Below, one piece after another: positions 6,950 through 11,568 of a stretch of DNA of 17,509 nt. Position 1 is the first letter of the stretch; each line of letters starts with the position of its first letter. The position numbers and the translations under genes were made by a program. The stretch spans positions 31,051 to 48,559 of the forward strand of contig DBEA01000004.1 of the NCBI GenBank assembly GCA_002293845.1, read 5' to 3'. The notes beneath the pieces are model-generated. The model was not told the DNA's origin, made no database searches, and saw only the letters and a list, made by a program, of their open reading frames with translations. This DNA comes from Patescibacteria group bacterium UBA918. Lineage in GTDB: Bacteria > Patescibacteriota > Minisyncoccia > Phycocordibacterales > UBA918.

Positions 6950-7522
6950 ATGAACACAAATATCGCCTTCCGCACCGGCAAACTCGTCTACTTGCGCACA
7001 CTCTTAAAGTCTTTGCATGCCGAGACCGCGCTTAAGTGGATGAACGACCAAGAAGTGACCAAGTACCTGATGCGCGTCTATCCCATGACAGCGCGAGAGG
7101 AAGAGGAGTGGATGGATAGCCAAGGTAGAGATCCTAAGAATGTCGCATTGGCCATTCATACCTTGGATGGTGACAAGTTCATCGGCACTATCGGTCTCCA
7201 CGCCATCGATCTGATAAACCGAAATGCCGTCACTGGCACAGTGATCGGAAACAAAGATTATCAGGGAAAGGGTTATGGCACCGATGCCAAAATGCTCTTA
7301 CTCGATTTCGCCTTCAACGAACTAGACCTTGACGTCATCATGTCCAAAGTGCTGGCGTTCAACGGTCGTTCTCTAGCCTATGGCAAGAAATGCGGCTACG
7401 AGGAAGTCGGCCGGATTCCCGGCTGGATCAGACGGCAGGGCGCACGCCACGACGAGGTTATCCTTACCGTAACACAAGAACGCTGGCAACCGCTCTGGGA
7501 AGAGTACAAAAAAGGTCTCTGA
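6950..7522 (+). CDS. GNAT acetyltransferase, RimJ/RimL type
   Basis: This 190-residue protein transfers an acetyl group from acetyl-CoA to an unknown amine (a protein N-terminus, small molecule or antibiotic). The RimJ/RimL-like pattern is visible: an N-terminal YLRTLLKSLHAETALKWMNDQEV segment, the core FIGTIGLHAIDLINRNAVTGTVIG, and the acetyl-CoA loop YQGKGYGTDA (Q/R-x-x-G-x-G), then AFNGRSLAYGKKCGYEEVGR, where Asn and Tyr are typical of the family. ATG 6950 is chosen with AAAGG 8 bases upstream; an in-frame TTG at 6908 lies inside the terminator T-run and is rejected. Expression appears to depend on read-through of the upstream attenuator. A strong terminator follows, so it is a single-gene unit. 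Confidence 0.88.
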   Translation: MNTNIAFRTGKLVYLRTLLKSLHAETALKWMNDQEVTKYLMRVYPMTAREEEEWMDSQGRDPKNVALAIHTLDGDKFIGTIGLHAIDLINRNAVTGTVIGNKDYQGKGYGTDAKMLLLDFAFNELDLDVIMSKVLAFNGRSLAYGKKCGYEEVGRIPGWIRRQGARHDEVILTVTQERWQPLWEEYKKGL

Positions 7523-7535
7523 CCGAAACAAACTC

Positions 7536-7565
7536 GTCGCGCTGCCTCCGGCAGCGCGACTTTTT
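7536..7565 (+). terminator. Strong intrinsic terminator after the acetyltransferase gene
   Basis: Perfect 11-bp GC-rich stem (7536-7546 with 7550-7560), TCC loop, then TTTTT (7561-7565), 14 bases after the gene's stop. Confidence 0.9.
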
Positions 7566-7571
7566 GGCTAG

Positions 7572-7600
7572 TTGTCCAACGGCTACTCTTTCCCTATAAT
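7572..7600 (+). promoter_or_regulatory. Sigma70-type promoter of the small membrane protein
   Basis: TTGTCC (7572-7577), 17-base spacer, perfect TATAAT (7595-7600). A 27-base 5' UTR would follow, carrying AAGGAGG (7619-7625). Confidence 0.75.
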
Positions 7601-7633
7601 AATGACATCACAGCAGACAAGGAGGGTCGGGCA

Positions 7634-7864
7634 ATGTTTGGATTGGTAGCATGCTCTCTGCTTGGTGGATTGTTCCTGGGAGCACTTATGTGTCACGAAG
7701 CCAAGACACGCAGCGGCTCCATGAAGGGCCTGGTTTTGTTCATTTCCGCGGCGGCAGTGATTTCAATGTCGTACTTCTCTCACCAAGACGTCAATCTGGT
7801 GGTGTTCTTTACCGGAGTTGGACACATGCTGGGAAACGTCATAGATTTAGACGAAGACTGGTGA
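7634..7864 (+). CDS. Small two-helix membrane protein of unknown function
   Basis: This 76-residue protein belongs to no family I recognise. It has two likely membrane helices, about residues 3-20 (GLVACSLLGGLFLGALM) and 31-48 (GLVLFISAAAVISMSYFS), a basic connecting loop, and a third, weaker hydrophobic stretch (VNLVVFFTGVGHMLGNVI) before an acidic DLDEDW tail. The start is supported by a strong Shine-Dalgarno sequence (AAGGAGG, 8 bases upstream) and by a well-formed promoter; a terminator follows 20 bases after the stop. This full set of signals makes a real monocistronic gene likely despite its size. The canonical ribosome-binding site contrasts with the SD-less genes elsewhere in the window. 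Confidence 0.78.
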   Translation: MFGLVACSLLGGLFLGALMCHEAKTRSGSMKGLVLFISAAAVISMSYFSHQDVNLVVFFTGVGHMLGNVIDLDEDW

Positions 7865-7885
7865 CCTGGCGGATGTGATTTTCTT

Positions 7886-7910
7886 AAGCGGCCTTCGGCC
7901 GCTTTTACTT
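7886..7910 (+). terminator. Intrinsic terminator after the small membrane protein
   Basis: 8-bp stem AAGCGGCC (7886-7893) with GGCCGCTT (7897-7904), TTC loop; the downstream strand is T-rich (CTTTTACTTTA). It may also serve the minus-strand gene ending at 7930, because the stem begins with AA. Confidence 0.8.
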
Positions 7911-7929
7911 TATGCGATAAAAATAATAG

Positions 7930-8274
7930 CTAAGCCAAAATGATCCCACAGACTATGGCAGTGATCCAACCTGCTAGGGACACTCCTCCGCTTATCATCA
8001 ACGGCATCCGTTCACGTGTCGTCAAAGACCCGAACGACCGCTCGGAAGCTATCGGACTGAGTATCGATATGGCCGCCGTATTAAATATAAGAGCCGCTAC
8101 CGCCACCATCTTCACGATAAATGTGGTCGATGTGAGGAAGGCAACCGCCGAATCGGCGTACAGAAAAGCGCCAGTGACGATCATCAAACCTAAACCGACG
8201 GCGATAGATCGATGCAGGAATTCGATGCGCCTGCGTTCGAGAGTCTGTTTTTTGCCAAACACCCGTATCAGCAA
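7930..8274 (-). pseudogene. 5'-truncated membrane-protein gene (DUF2214-like)
   Basis: The frame encodes about 114 residues with three helices: AVGLGLMIVTGAFLYADSAV, FIVKMVAVAALIFNTAAIS and MISGGVSLAGWITAIVCGII. It resembles the C-terminal part of small integral membrane proteins with a SG-x-x-L...(F)xxKMxxVxxLxxNxxxI pattern, such as DUF2214-like proteins, which normally carry further N-terminal helices. Here there is no ATG at the 5' end; the only candidate is TTG at 8274, and the upstream sequence immediately becomes the plus-strand recombinase remnant. I infer that the 5' part was lost when the mobile region joined at about 8275. A short functional protein from the TTG cannot be excluded. 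The plus-strand frame over the same interval shows no family features. Confidence 0.55.
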
Positions 8275-8528
8275 CTACTTTCGAACAAATCAAAAACGTA
8301 TTTATAGATGGAAATAAAGCCTCAAATGAGTATTTGACCGCAACAGATGAAGCGAAGCGTAGGCTCTTAGAAAAGTTACTTTCGAACGTTTCCATCAAGA
8401 ACCAGAATGTGGCTCAATATCAATTCAAAAATCCTTATTTAGTTCTTGCAAAAGCACCTAAAAATGGTGATTTAGCAACGATGCTGGCCGTCTCGGATTC
8501 GAACTTTTCTACATTAAGCCCTGCTTAG
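8274..8528 (+). pseudogene. C-terminal remnant of a site-specific serine recombinase
   Basis: A plus-strand frame of 84 residues with no initiator resembles the extreme C-terminus of large serine recombinases found in Patescibacteria: FEQIKNVFIDGNKASNEYL, then EAKRRLLEKLLSNVSIKNQ, then NPYLVLAKAPKNGDLATML and a DSN-type ending. The catalytic resolvase domain and zinc ribbon are absent, so it is a fragment. The last codons (MLAVSDSN) are written by CTGGCCGTCTCG-GATTC-GAAC, the same boundary motif found at 9845 and, in part, at 11030; GGATTCGAAC is also the complement of a tRNA T-arm. I infer that this tail overlaps an attachment site. Homology is from memory of the family, not a search. Confidence 0.6.
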
Positions 8529-8574
8529 TCCGTTTGGAACTCTTTTGTTTTTCCAAGCGACGCGTCTCGTGCGC
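8484..8574. repeat. Boundary repeat R1 (att-like)
   Basis: Ordered elements: CTGGCCGTCTCG (8484-8495), 5 variable bases, GAAC (8501-8504), a small hairpin TAAGC-CCT-GCTTA (8515-8527), a 27-base gap, then the box AAGCGACGCGTCTCGTGCGC (8555-8574). The same elements at nearly the same spacing recur in R2. R1 lies between the recombinase tail and the 3' end of the HEPN-like gene. Confidence 0.6.
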
Positions 8575-8583
8575 TTGCTTAAA

Positions 8584-9204
8584 TTAAATTATCCCTAGTT
8601 CCTGTGCTTCTTCTAAGGTCAGTTTTATTTCTGATACAGGTTCATCAAAATGCCTGTCCCATGGTAATTCAAAATCGTTAACAAAACCATGATACTCGCT
8701 TCGGCGTGGATATTTAATTGTTAGAGTGTTCAAAATTTTTTCTACAACTTTTTCAGAAAGTATTTTTGATTTTTCATCAAAGATCTCATGCTCATCAGCC
8801 GGTTTCTTAAAGGGTCTGTTCTGAATATGAATTCTGTTCCTTTTCTCACGCAAGCTATGCATCGCCCTATAAAACCCCGTATCTTTCATTTCGAAAAAAT
8901 CATACTTTTCCGCTTGTGCAATATAGCTTTCAAACTTGTCCAACTTTTTCGAATTTAAAACTGCAAGAATTTCCTCAAATAATCTTTCAGTTCTATTAGC
9001 TTTTCTAATTCTGTTTTCAATGAAGTCATAGAGTAGTGCTTCTGCAATAGAGGTATTAATAAGAACTATTGGTTTAACTAATCTCTTACCATCCGGAAGC
9101 GTTTGGTACCCATTGTAGAGAACTTTTAAAACCTTCAAATTGTAATTTATGTTGTCGCCTATTTTAAAGACATCAATAAAATTTACCTTGACTATAAATG
9201 ACAT
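8584..9204 (-). CDS. HEPN-like helical protein, possible RNase toxin
   Basis: This 206-residue, mainly helical protein has INTSIAEALLYDFIENRIRKA in the first half and LREKRNRIHIQNR at 118-130. The latter has an RN dipeptide and an R-x6-H spacing (Arg119, His126) as in HEPN domains. Many HEPN proteins are metal-independent RNases of toxin or defence systems, but others are inactive binding modules, so activity is inferred only weakly. The N-terminal 30 residues are beta-like. ATG 9204 follows the CYTH stop after a single base (TAAAATG), implying translational coupling. The gene is visibly AT-rich compared with the flanking chromosome, consistent with transfer. It is the 3' gene of the first cassette-like unit, reading toward the recombinase remnant. 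Confidence 0.72.
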   Translation of the reverse strand: MSFIVKVNFIDVFKIGDNINYNLKVLKVLYNGYQTLPDGKRLVKPIVLINTSIAEALLYDFIENRIRKANRTERLFEEILAVLNSKKLDKFESYIAQAEKYDFFEMKDTGFYRAMHSLREKRNRIHIQNRPFKKPADEHEIFDEKSKILSEKVVEKILNTLTIKYPRRSEYHGFVNDFELPWDRHFDEPVSEIKLTLEEAQELGII

Positions 9205-9205
9205 T

Positions 9206-9772
9206 TTAAGCGATTTTACTTTTTCTCATCATTAGTTCGGGCTTTCCTGCACTCTGTTCCTCACCATATTCAATATTTAGAGTTTTAAGGAAGCTCCTAA
9301 TTTCTTCCTTTGTCTTAGCCACTTTATCGTCTGAAACCTGAGTAAGTTTCTCAACCTCGATAAAAAGTCCGAGATTCTTCACATCCTCCAGCACTATCTC
9401 GTAATCCGGAGTCATGTATGTGTACTTGGTGTTATCTATTCTCACAAGTTCCTCGAATCCAAGATGTCTGTTGATTTCAAGTGCGGTCGTAAAATCTCCA
9501 ATCTCTGTCTCGTACTCATCGGAGTGAGACCACCGCATGCTGTTATCAAAGTGGTCTACTTTGTAGGCAACTGAAGCTTTCCCATCCTTTGATCTAATTC
9601 TGTAACAATTATTTAACCTGCCGCTCTCATCTGGCTGCAAATCTTTCCTAAATGGACTCGTGAAGTACACATCGATTACCTCTTTTGCACCTACAAATTC
9701 AAATTGCTCAAGAGCTTTTTGAGCTGTTTCTTTATCACTTTTAATCTCAATCAAAATCTCAATTTCTTTCAT
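9206..9772 (-). CDS. CYTH-domain protein (CyaB/thiamine-triphosphatase-like)
   Basis: CYTH proteins form an eight-stranded tunnel that binds triphosphates with metal ions; known activities are class IV adenylate cyclase and (thio)triphosphatase. The 188-residue protein shows the family's ordered charged strands: MKEIEILIEIK, CYRIRSKDGKASVAYKVD (basic residues 58-71), DEYETEIGDF, VRIDNTKYTYM, YEIVLEDVKNLG and LFIEVEKL, and a GKPELMMRK tail. The usual ExExK start is imperfect here (Leu7 at the first Glu if Glu9-x-Lys11 are aligned), although Glu3/Glu5 are available. ATG 9772 lies exactly 6 bases downstream of a TATAAT, so the mRNA is probably leaderless. It is first in a two-gene unit with the HEPN-like protein. 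Biological role unknown. Confidence 0.82.
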   Translation of the reverse strand: MKEIEILIEIKSDKETAQKALEQFEFVGAKEVIDVYFTSPFRKDLQPDESGRLNNCYRIRSKDGKASVAYKVDHFDNSMRWSHSDEYETEIGDFTTALEINRHLGFEELVRIDNTKYTYMTPDYEIVLEDVKNLGLFIEVEKLTQVSDDKVAKTKEEIRSFLKTLNIEYGEEQSAGKPELMMRKSKIA

Positions 9773-9778
9773 ATCCTG

Positions 9779-9806
9779 ATTATATCGCTTTATGCGAATC
9801 TGCTAA
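9779..9806 (-). promoter_or_regulatory. Leaderless-type promoter of the CYTH-HEPN unit
   Basis: On the minus strand: TTAGCA (9801-9806), 16-base spacer, TATAAT (9779-9784), CAGGAT, then ATG. The start of transcription would fall on the A of the ATG. The -35 is part of the conserved boundary box, and TCGCTT (9785-9790) with AAGCGA (9805-9810) form an inverted repeat around the spacer. Confidence 0.65.
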
Positions 9807-9935
9807 GCGATGCATCTCATGCGGGATAACCTCGCTCGACTTGGCTGGCCGTCTCGTGCTAGAACCGTGGTCGGTCAAGCCCCGCTTGATGGATTAGCTA
9901 CATTTTATATTACTGAAACAACGCGTCTCGAGCGC
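9805..9935. repeat. Boundary repeat R2 (att-like) between the two AT-rich units
   Basis: It contains two copies of the 20-base box, AAGCGATGCATCTCATGCGG (9805-9824) and AAACAACGCGTCTCGAGCGC (9916-9935), which flank AACCTCGCTC (9828-9837), TTGGCTG (9841-9847), CTGGCCGTCTCG (9845-9856)-N5-GAAC (9862-9865) and the hairpin TCAAGC-CCC-GCTTGA (9875-9889). The right half repeats the layout of R1; the left half repeats that of R3. Confidence 0.65.
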
Positions 9936-9949
9936 ATAAAAATATTAGT

Positions 9950-10411
9950 TTAGTAGCCTTCGGGTGGTTGGACTTTAGCTCCAAACAGATTATAGCTTTT
10001 TGCTTTAAGTTGATTATCTATATTTTGCACTTCTTGTTCCAGTACAGCTTTTTCCTCAGGTGTTTTTGACTCAAGAATATAGTTTAGGGTCTTGTCGAAG
10101 TTGTTTTTAAACTTCTGATTGATGTCTTTCCAAGGAATACCTTTGAGCAGCTGCGCAGATGCTGGAGAATAATCCAATTCTCCAACTGTCATCAAAAAGG
10201 AAATCGCTGGGTAGCCGAGATAACCCTTATAAAAAGAGCCATTGTCATTGACCATGATTGACTGTGAAGTTGGGTCGAAGGTTACTGTGTAAAACTTATT
10301 TCCGCTCGACGAATACACTTTTGCAAAATTTCCATCCAGCTTCAATCTGCCATCCGCAACAGAACCAAGGGCTTCGTAGATCTTAATTATCGGTGGGTGC
10401 TTCCATTTCAT
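9950..10411 (-). CDS. Protein of unknown function, partner of the NlpC/P60-like protein
   Basis: I do not recognise this 153-residue protein. It starts MKWKHPPIIKIYEALGSVADGR, continues with beta-strand-like KVYSSSGNKFYTVTFDP and a YKGYLGYPAISFLMTVGEL segment, and has a helical Lys/Glu-rich C-terminal third (FKNNFDKTLNYILESKTPEEKAVLEQEV). There is no signal peptide or membrane helix. Its ATG overlaps the stop of the preceding gene (ATGA at 10408-10411), so it is made together with that protein. The overlap and the cassette context would fit an immunity or antitoxin role, but nothing in the sequence shows this. Base composition is AT-rich like the neighbouring cassette genes. Confidence 0.72.
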   Translation of the reverse strand: MKWKHPPIIKIYEALGSVADGRLKLDGNFAKVYSSSGNKFYTVTFDPTSQSIMVNDNGSFYKGYLGYPAISFLMTVGELDYSPASAQLLKGIPWKDINQKFKNNFDKTLNYILESKTPEEKAVLEQEVQNIDNQLKAKSYNLFGAKVQPPEGY

Positions 10412-10911
10412 GGTGCAACTCTCTTAACTGAGATTGGTTTGTAATAGTATTGAAACTTGTCTAAGGTCCACAAGGCGGTGCCTCCTTCTATATTTGTTGC
10501 GTGCCAAACATAACGTTCACTTGAGTCTCTATATATCTTTCCTAAATAAATGGCACTATGCAAGTGGTAGAGCCACTCATCCTTATCTTTGTATGTTTCT
10601 AAGTCCTTATGTAACTTTTCGCCCTTTTTATTTCTAAGATTTTGAGCATATAAAATATCACCTGCTTGTAACGCGTCGAAATCAATAGGTTCTTCCTCAA
10701 ATACAAATTTGCCCAATGATTTGTATCCTCCTGGGAGATAGACTTCGTCTTGCTCCAAGAACTTTTTATGTACACGGTAAAAGTAAAGTTGGAGTGCAAG
10801 TCTGCAATTACCTTCTTTTATCGACCCATCTATTTCTGTAGGAGTCTTAACAGGTCCGGTCAGGTATTTGTATGTAAATTGGTCAGGTGGGAAAACTGAG
10901 TCTATTTCCAT
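10408..10911 (-). CDS. Putative NlpC/P60-like (papain-fold) hydrolase
   Basis: This 167-residue protein has a plausible cysteine-hydrolase triad in NlpC/P60 order: Cys36 in KEGNCRLALQLY, His118 in HLHSAIYLG (after the typical AGDILYAQN strand) and His137 in VWHATN. The ending IEGGTALWTLDKF is also family-like. NlpC/P60 enzymes usually cut peptidoglycan peptides, but related papain-fold proteins act as toxins or acyltransferases. There is no signal peptide, so a cytoplasmic target is likelier unless it is released by lysis. ATG 10911 lies 6 bases after a TACAAT, giving a probable leaderless mRNA; the downstream gene overlaps by 4 bases. Family assignment is by motif only; catalytic residues need confirmation by structure prediction. 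Confidence 0.62.
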   Translation of the reverse strand: MEIDSVFPPDQFTYKYLTGPVKTPTEIDGSIKEGNCRLALQLYFYRVHKKFLEQDEVYLPGGYKSLGKFVFEEEPIDFDALQAGDILYAQNLRNKKGEKLHKDLETYKDKDEWLYHLHSAIYLGKIYRDSSERYVWHATNIEGGTALWTLDKFQYYYKPISVKRVAP

Positions 10912-10917
10912 ATCCTA

Positions 10918-10945
10918 ATTGTATCGCTTTTAGCAATTTTGCTAA
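10918..10945 (-). promoter_or_regulatory. Leaderless-type promoter of the NlpC-like unit
   Basis: Same geometry as at 9779-9806: TTAGCA (10940-10945), 16-base spacer, TACAAT (10918-10923), TAGGAT, ATG. TTAGCAA/TTGCTAA arms (10930-10936, 10939-10945) and TCGCTT/AAGCGA (10924-10929, 10944-10949) make an imperfect palindrome over the -35 and spacer. Confidence 0.62.
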
Positions 10946-11046
10946 GCGAAGCATCTCGGACGCACGAGGCGCATAGGCGCCTCGTGCGTCCGAACCTCGC
11001 TCAAATTGGCTGCCGCAAAAGGATTCGAACCGTCTCGGTCTCGAAC
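10944..11046. repeat. Boundary repeat R3 (att-like) with large palindrome
   Basis: Box AAGCGAAGCATCTCGGACGC (10944-10963), AACCTCGCTC (10993-11002), TTGGCTG (11006-11012), anti-T-arm GGATTCGAAC (11021-11030), CCGTCTCG (11030-11037)-N5-GAAC (11043-11046). It differs from R2 by a 16-bp perfect palindrome inserted after the box and by the lack of the small hairpin and second box. It separates minus-strand cassettes from plus-strand genes. Confidence 0.6.
10957..10992. repeat. Perfect 16-bp GC-rich inverted repeat
   Basis: Arms at 10957-10972 and 10977-10992 (CGGACGCACGAGGCGC and its complement) with a 4-base ATAG loop. There is no T-run on either side, so it is not a usual terminator. It could extrude as a cruciform, act as a recombination end or shield the two oppositely oriented transcription units. 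Confidence 0.7.
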
Positions 11047-11070
11047 CTATGTGTCGACTAATAAAATGGC

Positions 11071-11099
11071 TTGTTTTATGCTCTTTTTTACGATATAGT
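11071..11099 (+). promoter_or_regulatory. Promoter of the ASCH gene
   Basis: TTGTTT (11071-11076), 17-base spacer, TATAGT (11094-11099). The predicted start near 11106 leaves about 4 bases before ATG 11110, again almost leaderless; no Shine-Dalgarno is present. Confidence 0.55.
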
Positions 11100-11109
11100 T
11101 TGATCAACT

Positions 11110-11451
11110 ATGCAACAGCACCAAATGAAACTGGCTACGGAGCCATACAACAACATCGCTTCTGGCAAGAAAGTTATTGAAAGCCGTCTCTTTGATGAGA
11201 AGCGACAGACAATCTCTATCGGAGACCAGATTGTTTTCAGCGAGAATGAAAAGCCAGAGAACAACGTGACTACGGTAGTAAAGGGACTGTTGCGCTACCA
11301 GACCTTCAAAGAACTCTTTGCGGACCACGAACCATCACTTTTCGGCGAAGAGAGCCGTGATTTCCTCCTCAACCAAATAAAACAGTTCTATTCTGACGAA
11401 GACGAGCAAAAGTACGGTGTCGTCGGCATCCGCCTCGAACTCATTGACTAA
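11110..11451 (+). CDS. Stand-alone ASCH-domain protein
   Basis: ASCH domains share a PUA-like fold and bind RNA or nucleosides; the E. coli member YqfB hydrolyses N4-acetylcytidine. This 113-residue protein is one such domain: MKLATEPYNNIASGKKVIESRL gives the GxK-x-x-E-x-R signature, followed by QTISIGDQIVFSE, the usual strand after the GD turn, and the C-terminal GVVGIRLEL strand. The start is taken at 11110 because of the promoter 10 bases away; ATG 11125 (MKLATEP) would retain the whole domain. A hairpin with a T-run follows, so the gene is its own unit, although the next gene also ends in an ASCH domain. Hydrolase activity is not established. Confidence 0.82.
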   Translation: MQQHQMKLATEPYNNIASGKKVIESRLFDEKRQTISIGDQIVFSENEKPENNVTTVVKGLLRYQTFKELFADHEPSLFGEESRDFLLNQIKQFYSDEDEQKYGVVGIRLELID

Positions 11452-11477
11452 ATAGTTTTTATATTGTAATATCCAGC

Positions 11478-11509
11478 ACGTACCCATCGGTGGGTACGTC
11501 AACCTTTTT
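11478..11509 (+). terminator. Probable terminator after the ASCH gene
   Basis: 9-bp stem ACGTACCCA (11478-11486) with TGGGTACGT (11491-11499), TCGG loop, CAACC, then TTTTT (11505-11509). The 5-base gap before the T-run makes it weaker than the others in this window. Confidence 0.6.
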
Positions 11510-11515
11510 GTCGCT

Positions 11516-11566
11516 CAAGGAACCACGGTGGTTCCCCTGCGGCAAATCAAAGAAAGGAGTTCCTTG
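11516..11566 (+). promoter_or_regulatory. Possible fold-back in the GNAT-ASCH gene leader
   Basis: CAAGGAAC (11516-11523) is exactly complementary to GTTCCTTG (11559-11566), which directly follows the AAAGGAG ribosome-binding site (11553-11559). The same 5' bases can instead form a local hairpin, GGAACCA (11519-11525) with TGGTTCC (11529-11535). The two folds exclude each other and could tune translation. Confidence 0.35.
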
Positions 11567-11568
11567 CA

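Noticed and set aside
7940..8317. 125-codon plus-strand frame over the truncated membrane-protein gene
   Set aside because: Composition lacks membrane or globular family features; the opposite strand encodes three well-formed membrane helices.
8484..11046. CRISPR array
   Set aside because: The repeats are few, spaced more than a kilobase apart, and separated by genes and not by short spacers; no cas genes are present.
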